Below, piece after piece: positions 43,686 to 52,811 of a stretch of DNA of 64,000 nt. The DNA comes from Mesorhizobium ciceri biovar biserrulae WSM1271 (GTDB lineage Bacteria > Pseudomonadota > Alphaproteobacteria > Rhizobiales > Rhizobiaceae): assembly GCF_000185905.1 (NCBI RefSeq), contig NC_014923.1, positions 4,053,501 to 4,117,500 of the forward strand, read 5' to 3'. Within the stretch, counting starts at the first letter, position 1, and every line of letters starts with the position of its first letter. Both the position numbers and the translations under genes were made by a program. Under the pieces are notes generated by a model that saw nothing but the letters and a program-made list of their open reading frames with translations, had not been told where the DNA came from and made no database searches.

Positions 43686-44933
43686 ATGAGTGGAATTCCT
43701 GATCTCGCCGCAGTCGAAGCGATGGATGCCACGGATCCGCTGCGGGCCATGCGCGACCGTTTCATTCTGCCGGAGGGGGTGATCTATCTCGACGGCAATT
43801 CACTGGGGGCAGCATCTCATGCCGTTTTCGGCGAGCTGCAGCAGGCGGCGACGCAGGAATGGGCCCGAGATCTTATCCGAGCCTGGAACACGGCCGGATG
43901 GTTCGAGATGCCGATCGAACTCGGCGACCAACTCGGACGCCTGATAGGAGCCGCGGCCGGCCAGACCGTTGTCTGCGACACGACATCGACCAACATCTAC
44001 AAGGTGCTGCACGCAGCGATGGAGATGCGGCCCGGCCGGTCAGCCATCGTCGCCGAAGGTGACAGTTTTCCCACCGACCTGTACATCGCCGAAGGCGTGG
44101 CCTCGACCCGGGATGGCGTCCTGCTGCGCCTCGCGGGCGTCGACGCGCCGACCATCGAAGAGTTGATCGACGAAAACGTGGCGGTGGTGCTGGTCAACCA
44201 CGTCAATTACAAATCGGGTGAACTGCGCGACATGGCGGCGCTGACGCGCAGGGCTCATACGGCCGGAGCGTTGATCGTCTGGGATCTCTGCCACACCGCC
44301 GGCGCCCTGCCCGTCGAGCTCGATCAGGCAAATGCCGATTTCGCTGTCGGCTGCACGTACAAGTACCTCAACGGCGGTCCGGGCGCGCCGGCCTTCATCT
44401 ATGCCGCGCAGCGCCACCACGGCGATATCAGCCAGCCGCTCAGCGGCTGGTGGGGCCATGCGCGGCCCTTTGCCTTCGAACGGGGTTATGTTGCCGGCAC
44501 CGGCATCCGCCGTTTGCTGTGCGGTACGCAACCGGTCCTGTCGATGCGGGCGCTCAAAGGCGCGCTTGCCATCTGGAGCGACGTCGACATGGCGGCATTG
44601 CGAAAGAAGAGCGTCGCGCAGACAGAACTGTTCATCCAGCTCGTCGAAGCCAAGTGCGGCGCCTACGGTCTCACGCTGGAGACCACCCGCGACGCGACCA
44701 GGCGCGGCAGCCAGGTGTCGTTCCTTCACGACCACGGCTATCAAATCATGCGGGCGCTGATCGAGCGCGGGGTGATCGGTGACTTCCGCGCACCGTCGAC
44801 CATCCGTTTCGGCTTCACGCCGCTCTATGTCAGCTACAAGGATGTGTGGCTGGCGGTTGAGGTTCTGGAAGACATTCTGCGCACGGGTGCATGGAAGGAC
44901 CAGCGTTTCGCCGTCAAGGAAGCCGTTACCTGA
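43686..44933 (+). CDS. kynU: Kynureninase
   Basis: A 415-residue PLP enzyme cutting kynurenine to anthranilate and alanine. IYLDGNSLGAASHAVFGEL opens the fold, and GCTYKYLNGGPGAPAFIY holds the PLP lysine (K226). The C-terminal STIRFGFTPLYVSYKDVWLA is typical. It completes the KynA-formamidase-KynU route. A strong hairpin follows at 45002-45036, after which the lexA promoter region begins. Confidence 0.96.
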   Translation: MSGIPDLAAVEAMDATDPLRAMRDRFILPEGVIYLDGNSLGAASHAVFGELQQAATQEWARDLIRAWNTAGWFEMPIELGDQLGRLIGAAAGQTVVCDTTSTNIYKVLHAAMEMRPGRSAIVAEGDSFPTDLYIAEGVASTRDGVLLRLAGVDAPTIEELIDENVAVVLVNHVNYKSGELRDMAALTRRAHTAGALIVWDLCHTAGALPVELDQANADFAVGCTYKYLNGGPGAPAFIYAAQRHHGDISQPLSGWWGHARPFAFERGYVAGTGIRRLLCGTQPVLSMRALKGALAIWSDVDMAALRKKSVAQTELFIQLVEAKCGAYGLTLETTRDATRRGSQVSFLHDHGYQIMRALIERGVIGDFRAPSTIRFGFTPLYVSYKDVWLAVEVLEDILRTGAWKDQRFAVKEAVT

Positions 44934-45001
44934 CGCACCGATCCCGGCGATCCGCCGTCGCTGCCCTCACTGCCTGGCAAATAACGGAGAGCTGAATTTC
45001 C

Positions 45002-45036
45002 AGCCAAAATGCCCAACTGACGTTGGCGTTTTGGCT
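45002..45036 (+). terminator. Long hairpin downstream of kynU
   Basis: An arm at 45002-45017 pairs with 45022-45036 to give about 15 base pairs (AGCCAAAA ... TTTTGGCT at the base) with one G-U pair, one bulged C and a TGAC loop. It starts 68 bases after the kynU stop. The run after it (CCGTTTCGTTC) is only weakly T-rich, so termination is plausible but not certain. The remaining 230 bases up to the lexA promoter hold no gene that I can see. Confidence 0.5.
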
Positions 45037-45263
45037 CCGTTTCGTTCACGGCCAACGAACGTCCCGAAGGTTGCAATCGCCCCTTGTCGAGGTCGATCGA
45101 CGGATAATGCCAAGCTTTGGTAGAGGATAAGCCACAGGTCATTAACCATAACAATTTCAATGTGAGCAGGCGCATTGCCAAAGGTGGCGCCCGTCGATCG
45201 TAACCCGCTGGCAAGCGCCAAATAATTTCAGCAGCCTTAACAAATTCATTAAACTTTAAACGG

Positions 45264-45292
45264 TTGCAGAACACAACTGGAACAGATAGTGT
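45264..45292 (+). promoter_or_regulatory. Probable lexA promoter
   Basis: TTGCAG (45264-45269) and TAGTGT (45287-45292) are 17 bases apart, an acceptable sigma70-type pair, about 52 bases before the lexA ATG at 45344. The perfect LexA operator (45269-45283) lies in the spacer, where bound LexA would block polymerase. The hexamers deviate from consensus, so the exact promoter is a suggestion. Confidence 0.45.
45269..45283. promoter_or_regulatory. LexA (SOS) operator, perfect
   Basis: GAAC-N7-GAAC (45269-45272 and 45280-45283) is the reverse complement of the alphaproteobacterial SOS box GTTC-N7-GTTC. It sits 60 bases upstream of the lexA start, as expected for autoregulation. Confidence 0.87.
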
Positions 45293-45294
45293 TT

Positions 45295-45309
45295 GTTCTG
45301 GGTTTGTTT
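45295..45309. promoter_or_regulatory. Second, imperfect LexA operator
   Basis: GTTC (45295-45298), seven bases, then GTTT (45306-45309): one mismatch from the GTTC-N7-GTTC box and opposite in direction to the first operator. The 12-base gap between boxes could allow two LexA dimers to bind side by side. Confidence 0.5.
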
Positions 45310-45343
45310 TTCGATTCTGGTTTCAGGGAACCTGGGGGCCGCC

Positions 45344-46084
45344 ATGCTGACACGCAAGCAACATGAACTGCTGATGTTCATCCATGAACGCCTGAAGGAG
45401 AGCGGCATTCCGCCATCCTTCGACGAGATGAAGGAGGCGCTCGACCTTGCCTCCAAATCCGGGATTCATCGGCTGATCACGGCCCTTGAGGAGCGCGGCT
45501 TTATCCGCCGGCTGCCCAATCGGGCCCGCGCGCTGGAAGTGCTGCGGCTGCCGGACTCCATCGCGCCAGGCCTCAATGCGGCAAAGAAGTTTTCGCCAAG
45601 CGTCATCCAGGGCAGTCTTGGTCAGGGTGGTGCTCTTGGCCGGCAGATCAAGCCGGCGCCTTCGCGGATGCCTTCGCCCGGCAATGACGACGATGCGGTC
45701 TCTGCCGTTTCGATCCCGGTCATGGGTCGCATCGCCGCCGGCGTGCCGATCGATGCCATCCAGCATCAGACGCATTCGATTTCGGTGCCGCCGGACATGA
45801 TCATGGGCGGCGCGCACTATGCGCTGGAGGTCAAGGGCGATTCGATGATCGAGGCCGGCATCTTCGACGGCGACACCGTTATCATCCGTAACGCCGACAC
45901 GGCCAGCCCCGGCGAGATCATCGTGGCGCTGGTCGATGAAGAGGAAGCGACGCTGAAGCGGTTCCGCCGCAAGGGCGCCTCCATTGCCCTCGAAGCCGCC
46001 AATCCAGCCTATGAGACACGGATTTTCGGGCCGGACAGGGTCAAGGTGCAAGGCAAGCTCGTCGGCCTGATCCGTCGCTACTGA
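45344..46084 (+). CDS. lexA: LexA repressor
   Basis: A 246-residue SOS repressor. The N-terminal winged helix starts MLTRKQHELLMFIHERLKES. The self-cleavage site is A132-G133 (GRIAAGVPID), with the catalytic pair S167 (VKGDSMIEAG) and K205 (ATLKRFRRKG). A linker of roughly 40 residues makes it longer than E. coli LexA, as usual in rhizobia. ATG 45344 is used. It overlaps the convergent comEC gene by 7 bases. Confidence 0.97.
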   Translation: MLTRKQHELLMFIHERLKESGIPPSFDEMKEALDLASKSGIHRLITALEERGFIRRLPNRARALEVLRLPDSIAPGLNAAKKFSPSVIQGSLGQGGALGRQIKPAPSRMPSPGNDDDAVSAVSIPVMGRIAAGVPIDAIQHQTHSISVPPDMIMGGAHYALEVKGDSMIEAGIFDGDTVIIRNADTASPGEIIVALVDEEEATLKRFRRKGASIALEAANPAYETRIFGPDRVKVQGKLVGLIRRY

Positions 46085-48540
46085 GACGGCTGTGGGTTGA
46101 CCACTGGCTTCTCGGGTTTCTTGAAGGGGGCCAGCCCCCTCGCCTCGCGAGAGTATTTGCGTTGCGTGTGCCAGGGCCGATATGGGCTGTCCACCGCGAA
46201 GCTGATCGTCGCCGGCGTGGTCGCCGATTGGCGATCGAAGAAGACCGCGGCACTGCCTTTGCGAGCCAGTTGCCGCTTGGTGATGACGAGAACCAGCGGG
46301 TTGTGACAGGCGTCATAGGCGGTGGCATCGTTGACGACGATCAGCTCGGCGAAGCCGCAGGCTTTCCAGGTGTCCTTGCGGTCCTCGACATAGGCAATGA
46401 TCGCACCGGACATGTGCCTGGCCACGCAAACGCCTGAGGAGCAATAGAACGGCGATCCCGGCGGTAGCTCAACGGCATCCGCGACGTCGAATTGCCCATC
46501 GCTGTTGTCGAACACTTCCGGAACGACGATGGTTTCCGATGTCAGCGCGCGTTTCCAGTTGTCGACGGTGAATTCGTTCGGCCGTTGCCGGCTGACGGCA
46601 AGCTCACCGCCACCGATCGGCAACGCCACCAGCCGGGCGTCTTCCGAGATCAGCACATCGGGCGTGCGCGTATCCGAGACGGTCAGCAAGCCTGCCAACG
46701 CGAATGGCAGAGCCGCGAGCCGCAGCCATGTCGTCGCCATCGTCGCGATGACCAGGGCAATGGCCACCAGCAGGACCGACTGTTGCGAAATCAGCCCGAC
46801 CCCATCGACAGGCGAACGCTCGGAGATCCAGCCCGATATGGCGATCATCATCGTCAGGCCCTTGCCCATCAGGTAGAGAGCTGGCCAATCCAATCCGAAA
46901 GGCATCAGCAGCGCGCTGGCGACGGCCAGGAACATGACGACGGTGACGATCGGCATAACCGCGAGATTGGCGAACAGGCTGAGCGGCGACACACGCTGAA
47001 AATGCCAGATGGCAAACAGCGTCGTGGCGCTGCCGGCGATGATCGAGGTCATGGCCAGACCAATTGCCGCCAGCAGGAATTTTCGTGTCAGGAACCCGGG
47101 CAAGGATCGCTTCGGCGGCGGCGTTCTTGCTTTTCCCGCGCGGTGATCCGCCCAGCCGGCATAAGCGCCGACCAGAGCCGCGGTCGCGGCGAAAGACATT
47201 TGAAAACTCGGGCCGACCACCTCATGCGGCGACACCACGATGACGGCGATCGCCGAGATCGCCAGATTGCGCATGGTGAGTGCTGCTCGATCGAACAGAA
47301 CTGCAATCAGCATCACTGCCAGCATGATGAAGCTGCGTTCGGCGGCGACGACGATACCTGAGATGACGAGGTAGGCTGCGATCGAGAACAGTGCGGCGGC
47401 AGCGGCATACTTCTTGACCGGGCGACGCGCGGAAAAATCGGGAAACAAGGCGAAGGCGCCGCGCAGCAACCCCATGATGGTGCCGGCGACCAGAGCCATG
47501 TGCAGTCCCGAAATGGAGATGATGTGGTAGATGCCGGTACGTCGCATCGCCTCATTGATGTCGTCGGGAATGCCGGCGCGCACGCCGACGATCAGCGCCG
47601 CGGCGATCTCGCCTTCGGCGCCGCCGACGCTCGCCCTGATATGGTCGGCAATGCCTTCACGGGCATTTTCCACGCTGGAGGAAATTCGGGCCGACAGCGG
47701 CATGTCGCCATCATCGGTGACGACAAGCTTGGGATTGCCGAGAAAGAACCCGCTGCCGCCAATGCCGGCAAAATAGCTGTCGAAGGAGAAATCATAGCTG
47801 TCCGGCCGCACCGGCCCGGTCGGCGGCAAAAGCTTGGCATATCCGGTGATGAGAGAGCCTGCGGTCACGTCAGCCGGGATCTTGCGTGCCGAAAGCCGCA
47901 CCCGTTCCGGCGCATAGCGCAGTTTCGGTCTTGCGGTCGATGTTACGTCGATGGTCAGCCGGATACGGCCAGTTTCCATCCGGTCGAGCGAGACGACGCG
48001 GCCGGTCACCTGCGTCGAGATTTCCGAGCCCAACATTTGTGTGCCCGCACGCCACGTCTCGACCTTGGCAGCAAGCAGTCCTAGGGCGCACAAAAGTGCC
48101 GCCATGAAACACAGATGGGTCTTTGGCCATGAGCGCGAGACCAGCGCACAGATCCCCGTCAGGATGACAACCGCGACAGGTCTCGCAAAGTCGGGTTCAG
48201 CCGTCAGCGAAAAATAGCCGATCGCTCCGATCGCAAGGCAGACCGGCACCAGCAGGAAGGCCACGCCCCGGTCGAGTTCCAGGCTCGCCGCCGTGTTCAC
48301 GCTGTGGCGCAGGCGAGGCAGTGATATCAGGCCGATCTGCCGGCGCACGCGCACGATCCTGCCGGTTCCGGCAACAGGAACGGAGGCGGCGACACCCGTT
48401 TGCAAGGGCACCTTGCCGGGATCCGGCACGAGGGGCGACGGCGGCGGCAATGAGGCTGGCAGCGGCGCAAACAGGGATCGTTCGCTGACGCCAATGGCAG
48501 CGTCCTCGCCCTGATCCGAGCCCCAGCCTCGTTCAGCCAT
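46078..48540 (-). CDS. comEC: ComEC/Rec2 family DNA-uptake channel protein
   Basis: About 820 residues. A cytoplasmic head is followed by membrane helices and a DUF4131-like section, then the competence domain with TGIYHIISISGLHMALVAG, and a C-terminal section (about 640-820). That section occupies the place of the metallo-beta-lactamase domain but shows no HxHxDH metal motif. ATG 48540 with AAGGGGC upstream is chosen over a GTG nine codons further. ComEC moves single-stranded DNA across the inner membrane; natural competence itself is not proven here. Confidence 0.88.
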   Translation of the reverse strand: MAERGWGSDQGEDAAIGVSERSLFAPLPASLPPPSPLVPDPGKVPLQTGVAASVPVAGTGRIVRVRRQIGLISLPRLRHSVNTAASLELDRGVAFLLVPVCLAIGAIGYFSLTAEPDFARPVAVVILTGICALVSRSWPKTHLCFMAALLCALGLLAAKVETWRAGTQMLGSEISTQVTGRVVSLDRMETGRIRLTIDVTSTARPKLRYAPERVRLSARKIPADVTAGSLITGYAKLLPPTGPVRPDSYDFSFDSYFAGIGGSGFFLGNPKLVVTDDGDMPLSARISSSVENAREGIADHIRASVGGAEGEIAAALIVGVRAGIPDDINEAMRRTGIYHIISISGLHMALVAGTIMGLLRGAFALFPDFSARRPVKKYAAAAALFSIAAYLVISGIVVAAERSFIMLAVMLIAVLFDRAALTMRNLAISAIAVIVVSPHEVVGPSFQMSFAATAALVGAYAGWADHRAGKARTPPPKRSLPGFLTRKFLLAAIGLAMTSIIAGSATTLFAIWHFQRVSPLSLFANLAVMPIVTVVMFLAVASALLMPFGLDWPALYLMGKGLTMMIAISGWISERSPVDGVGLISQQSVLLVAIALVIATMATTWLRLAALPFALAGLLTVSDTRTPDVLISEDARLVALPIGGGELAVSRQRPNEFTVDNWKRALTSETIVVPEVFDNSDGQFDVADAVELPPGSPFYCSSGVCVARHMSGAIIAYVEDRKDTWKACGFAELIVVNDATAYDACHNPLVLVITKRQLARKGSAAVFFDRQSATTPATISFAVDSPYRPWHTQRKYSREARGLAPFKKPEKPVVNPQPSQ

Positions 48541-48642
48541 CGGGTCTGCCCCTTGCGCCCTCGACACCCTATGCTACATGAACGCGCAAAGCGCGAAAGT
48601 CCGCGCGACCGCACCCCGCTTCAGATGGTTTCCGAGAGTTCC

Positions 48643-50067
48643 ATGTCCGACAAGGTCGTCACCCGTTTTGCCCCTTCGCCCACCGGCTATTTGCACATAG
48701 GCGGCGCGCGCACGGCGCTGTTCAACTGGCTGTATGCAAAGCACACCGGTGGCACGATGCTGCTGCGCATCGAGGACACCGATCGCGAACGCTCCAATGA
48801 AGCCGCGACGGCTGCCATCCTCGACGGGCTTTCCTGGCTTGGCCTGAGCTGGGACGGCGAGCCGGTGTCGCAGTTCGAGCGTGCGCCCCGCCACCGCGAG
48901 GTGGCCGAGGAGCTCGTGCGCATCGGCAAGGCCTATTATTGCTACGCCACGCCAGCCGAACTGGAGGCCATGCGCGAGGCCGCCAGAGCCAAGGGGCTGC
49001 CACCCCGCTACGATGGCCGCTGGCGCGACCGCGCCCCCTCAGAAGCACCCGCAGGCGCCAAGGGCGCCATCCGCATCAAGGCGCCGACCGAAGGCGAGAC
49101 CGTCGTCCATGACCGGGTCCAGGGCGACGTGCGCTTTCCTAACAAGGATCTCGATGACTTCATCATCCTGCGTTCCGACGGCAATCCCACTTACATGCAT
49201 GCCGTCGTCGTCGACGATCATGACATGGCCGTCACCCACATCATCCGCGGCGACGACCATCTGACCAACGCCGCCCGCCAGACCGTCATCTACAACGCCA
49301 TGGGCTGGGACGTGCCGTCCATGTCGCATATCCCGCTGATCCACGGCGCCGATGGCGCCAAGCTATCGAAGCGGCACGGCGCGCTTGGCGTCGAGGCTTA
49401 TCGCGCCATGGGCTACCTGCCGGAGGCGCTGCTCAACTACCTGGCGCGTCTCGGCTGGAGCCATGGCGACGACGAGATCATGTCGATCAAGGACATGATT
49501 TCCTGGTTCGACATCGGCGACGTCAACAAGGGCGCGGCGCGCTTCGACTTCGCCAAGCTGGAGGCAATCAACGGCGCGCATATGCGCCGCATGAGCGATG
49601 CCGAACTGTTCGACATCTTCATCGCCACCCTGCCCTACCTCGAAGGTGGCCCGGCGATCGCCGCACGCCTGAACGACAGCACCAAGGCGCAGTTGCTGGC
49701 AGCGCTTCCGGGCCTGAAGGAGCGCGCCAAGACGCTGGTGGAGCTCGTCGACGGCGCGGCCTTCCTGTTTGCCACGCGACCGCTGCCGATCGACGACAAG
49801 GCGGCCCTTCTGCTCACCGATGACGCCCGCAAGATCCTGCGCAGTGCTCACGAAGCTTTGAACGGGCTTGCGGATGACTGGACAGCCGCCTCGGCGGAGG
49901 CGGCGATCCGCGAGGTGGCGGCGGCCGGCAGCCACAAGCTCGGCGCGGTGGCCCAGCCTTTGCGCGCCGCTTTGACCGGCAAAAGCACCTCGCCGGGCGT
50001 GTTCGATGTGCTCGCCGTGCTCGGCCGCGAGGAAAGCCTGGCGCGCATCTCAGATCAAATCGATTAG
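48643..50067 (+). CDS. gltX: Glutamate--tRNA ligase
   Basis: A 474-residue class I aminoacyl-tRNA synthetase. The HIGH motif is in FAPSPTGYLHIGGARTALFN, and the KMSKS-like motif is DGAKLSKRHGALGV. ATG 48643 was chosen as the standard N-terminus (MSDKVVTRFAPSP); 30 in-frame codons upstream run into the comEC promoter region. Divergent from comEC. Rhizobia often have two GltX-like enzymes, and GluRS can be non-discriminating; this cannot be judged here. Confidence 0.96.
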   Translation: MSDKVVTRFAPSPTGYLHIGGARTALFNWLYAKHTGGTMLLRIEDTDRERSNEAATAAILDGLSWLGLSWDGEPVSQFERAPRHREVAEELVRIGKAYYCYATPAELEAMREAARAKGLPPRYDGRWRDRAPSEAPAGAKGAIRIKAPTEGETVVHDRVQGDVRFPNKDLDDFIILRSDGNPTYMHAVVVDDHDMAVTHIIRGDDHLTNAARQTVIYNAMGWDVPSMSHIPLIHGADGAKLSKRHGALGVEAYRAMGYLPEALLNYLARLGWSHGDDEIMSIKDMISWFDIGDVNKGAARFDFAKLEAINGAHMRRMSDAELFDIFIATLPYLEGGPAIAARLNDSTKAQLLAALPGLKERAKTLVELVDGAAFLFATRPLPIDDKAALLLTDDARKILRSAHEALNGLADDWTAASAEAAIREVAAAGSHKLGAVAQPLRAALTGKSTSPGVFDVLAVLGREESLARISDQID

Positions 50068-50251
50068 GAGCAAACTGGCCCAAGAAGATTGGCATTGAAA
50101 GGCGGGTTTCGCAGTGCAACATTAGGCCTTGGCCCAATCTGGCACGCACCTCCTGAAATGCGGTGGCGAATACGCGCATTGCGGTGATTTTCGACGTGTC
50201 GCTCTGCGAAATTTGCCTTTGCCGGCATGAGGAAACAAGAAGGAGTTTGCA

Positions 50252-51577
50252 ATGACCGAAGCTGCGAAAAAACTGGATTTGGGCAAGACCCAAGAGGCCA
50301 CCGCAACGCTTGAATTCGCCGGCAAGACCCATGAATTCAAGGTGCGAAGCGGTTCGGTCGGGCCTGATGTGATCGACATCGCCTCGCTCTACTCAACCAC
50401 CGGCGCTTTCACCTACGATCCCGGCTTCACCTCGACGGCAAGCTGCGAGTCCGAAATCACCTTCATCGACGGCGACGCCGGCATCCTGTTGCACCGCGGC
50501 TATCCGATCGACCAGTTGGCCGAACATGGCGACTTCCTCGAGGTCTGCTATCTCCTGCTCTACGGTGAATTGCCGACCAAGGCGCAGAAGGACGATTTCG
50601 ATTACCGCGTGACGCGCCACACCATGGTGCATGAGCAGATGTCGCGCTTTTTCACCGGCTTCCGCCGCGACGCGCATCCGATGGCGGTGATGTGCGGCGT
50701 GGTCGGCGCGCTGTCGGCCTTTTATCACGACTCCACCGACATTTCCGACCCCTACCAGCGCATGGTTGCCTCCATGCGGCTGATCGCCAAGATGCCGACG
50801 ATCGCGGCGATGGCCTACAAATACCACATCGGCCAGCCCTTCATTTACCCGAAGAACGAGCTGAACTTTGCCGCCAACTTCCTGCATATGTGCTTTGCCG
50901 TGCCTTGCGAGGAATACAAGATCAATCCGGTGCTGGCGCGCGCCATGGAACGCATCTTCATCCTGCACGCCGACCACGAGCAAAATGCCTCGACCTCGAC
51001 CGTTCGCCTCGCCGGCTCGTCGGGCGCCAACCCGTTTGCGTGCATCGCCGCCGGCATAGCCTGCCTGTGGGGACCCGCGCATGGCGGCGCCAATGAAGCG
51101 GCGCTCAACATGCTTGGCGAGATCGGCCATGTCGATCACATCCCGGAATTCATCGCCCGCGCCAAGGACAAGGACGACCCGTTCCGCTTGATGGGCTTCG
51201 GCCACCGCGTCTACAAGAACTACGATCCGCGCGCCAAGATCATGCAGAAGACGGCACATGAGGTTCTGGGCGAGCTCGGCATCAAGGACGATCCGCTGCT
51301 CGACATCGCCATGGAGCTGGAAAAGATCGCGCTGACCGATTCCTATTTCATCGAGAAGAAGCTCTACCCGAATGTCGACTTCTATTCCGGCATCACGCTG
51401 AAGGCGCTGGGCTTCCCCACCACCATGTTCACCGTGCTGTTCGCGGTCGCCCGCACCGTCGGCTGGATCGCCCAGTGGAAAGAGATGATCGAGGATCCGC
51501 GCCAGAAGATTGGCCGCCCGCGCCAGCTCTATACCGGTGCACCGGAGCGGGATTACGTGCCGATCGCCAAGCGGTGA
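50252..51577 (+). CDS. gltA: Citrate synthase (type II)
   Basis: A 441-residue TCA-cycle enzyme. Motifs include TYDPGFTSTASCESEITFID near the N-terminus, HADHEQNASTSTVRLAGSSG, GPAHGGANEAALNML (catalytic His) and FGHRVYKNYDPRAKIM (His and Arg). Start ATG 50252 follows AGAAGGAG. The 184 bases upstream hold no gene and probably its promoter. The gene converges on lpxB across a heptamer repeat. Confidence 0.97.
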   Translation: MTEAAKKLDLGKTQEATATLEFAGKTHEFKVRSGSVGPDVIDIASLYSTTGAFTYDPGFTSTASCESEITFIDGDAGILLHRGYPIDQLAEHGDFLEVCYLLLYGELPTKAQKDDFDYRVTRHTMVHEQMSRFFTGFRRDAHPMAVMCGVVGALSAFYHDSTDISDPYQRMVASMRLIAKMPTIAAMAYKYHIGQPFIYPKNELNFAANFLHMCFAVPCEEYKINPVLARAMERIFILHADHEQNASTSTVRLAGSSGANPFACIAAGIACLWGPAHGGANEAALNMLGEIGHVDHIPEFIARAKDKDDPFRLMGFGHRVYKNYDPRAKIMQKTAHEVLGELGIKDDPLLDIAMELEKIALTDSYFIEKKLYPNVDFYSGITLKALGFPTTMFTVLFAVARTVGWIAQWKEMIEDPRQKIGRPRQLYTGAPERDYVPIAKR

Positions 51578-51586
51578 ATTAGGAAA

Positions 51587-51648
51587 TAGTGAGTAGTGAG
51601 TAGTGAGTAGTGAAGTCGGCCATTTCTGCTGATTACTGACTACTCACT
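51587..51648. repeat. Heptamer tandem repeat with inverted arm between gltA and lpxB
   Basis: TAGTGAG is repeated three times perfectly (51587-51607) and once as TAGTGAA (51608-51614). The inverse, ACTACTCACT (51639-51648), lies 27 bases after a matching AGTGAGTAGT (51602-51611), so a 10-bp stem can form across the convergent gene ends and includes the last lpxB codons. Short tandem units like this are prone to slippage. It may act as a bidirectional 3' end. Confidence 0.75.
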
Positions 51649-52811
51649 CTCTTGACATACCGCATCACCACCTGCGCGGCGATCTCGCCGGACGGTCTAC
51701 CCGTAGCCATGCGCCGCCTGATCTCTGCAAATCCATCCTTCTGCCAGGCACGCATGCCGCTGTCGGCGAACAGTGCCTCCAATTGCCGGGCAAGATTGTT
51801 CGGCTTGATATAGCCGTCGTAGAATTCGGGAATAAGCGCTCGGTCCGATATCAGATTGGGCAGCAGCGCCGACCAGACGGAAACGAGGTACGGCGCCAAG
51901 ATGCGCGCGACCGGGTCGAGCCTGTAGCAGGAAATCATCGGCACGCCGGCCAGCGCCAGTTCCAGCGATACCGTCCCGGACGCGATCAGCGCCGCATCGG
52001 CCTTGCCGAAAGCCTGCCATTTGCGCTGGGGATCGACGATGATCTCAGGCTTTTCATCCCAGCGGTTGACGGAAGATTTGACGAGGTCGGCGACATGCGG
52101 GACGGTCGGCAGCAGCAGCCGCAAGCGGTGGCCGCGCGCGCGCAGGATCGACACCGTCTCGCCGAACGGGTCGAGCAGCCGCCGTACCTCGCCACGCCGC
52201 GAACCGGGCAGGACGAGCAGGGTTTTGACCCGATCAGGAGAAAGGTCGCGCGGCAGCTCCTGCGCCTTGGCTGCAGCGAGCAAGCCCGCATCGTGCGTCA
52301 GGCGATGCCCAACATAGGTGCCCGATGGCCCGCCGAGCCGCTCCAACTCCTTAACCTCGAAAGGCAGGATGCACAGGATGTGGTCGACATAGGGCTTCAT
52401 CGCGACCGCCCTGCCCGGCCGCCACGCCCACACGCTCGGGCAGACATAGTGGATGATCGGAATCGACGGGTTGGCCGCACGCACCTTTTTGGCGACGCGC
52501 AACGAAAAGTCCGGACTGTCGATGGTGACGAGGCAATCCGGCTTTTCGTCGGCAACGGTCTTGGCCAGTTGGCTGATCCGCCGCATCAGGCGCGGAAGGT
52601 CGCGCAGGACGGCACTGAACCCCATGAGGGCGATCTCACCGGCATCGAATGGCGAGACCAGTCCCAGCGTCTGCAAATGACGGCCGCCGAGGCCGACGAG
52701 TTGCACCTCGCGCCCGGCCGCCTGCCTGAGCGAGCGTACTATGTCGGCGCCGAGCAGGTCGCCGGACTCCTCGCCGGCAACAATCGCGATCTTCAATGCC
52801 CTGTCAGCCAC
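51633..52811 (-). CDS. lpxB: Lipid-A-disaccharide synthase
   Basis: A 392-residue glycosyltransferase (GT19) joining UDP-2,3-diacylglucosamine and lipid X. Motifs are IAIVAGEESGDLLGADIV, YVCPSVWAWRPGRA, LLVLPGSRRGEVRRLL and ALIASGTVSLELALAGVPM. The start is GTG at 52811, overlapping the lpxI stop by 8 bases; the longer frame upstream lies inside lpxI. The last five codons are built from the inverted arm of the heptamer repeat. Confidence 0.95.
   Translation of the reverse strand: MADRALKIAIVAGEESGDLLGADIVRSLRQAAGREVQLVGLGGRHLQTLGLVSPFDAGEIALMGFSAVLRDLPRLMRRISQLAKTVADEKPDCLVTIDSPDFSLRVAKKVRAANPSIPIIHYVCPSVWAWRPGRAVAMKPYVDHILCILPFEVKELERLGGPSGTYVGHRLTHDAGLLAAAKAQELPRDLSPDRVKTLLVLPGSRRGEVRRLLDPFGETVSILRARGHRLRLLLPTVPHVADLVKSSVNRWDEKPEIIVDPQRKWQAFGKADAALIASGTVSLELALAGVPMISCYRLDPVARILAPYLVSVWSALLPNLISDRALIPEFYDGYIKPNNLARQLEALFADSGMRAWQKDGFAEIRRRMATGRPSGEIAAQVVMRYVKRVSSQ

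Noticed and set aside
51587..51648. Short repeats considered as a CRISPR array
   Set aside because: Units are 7 bases and directly adjacent, without spacers, and no cas genes are present.
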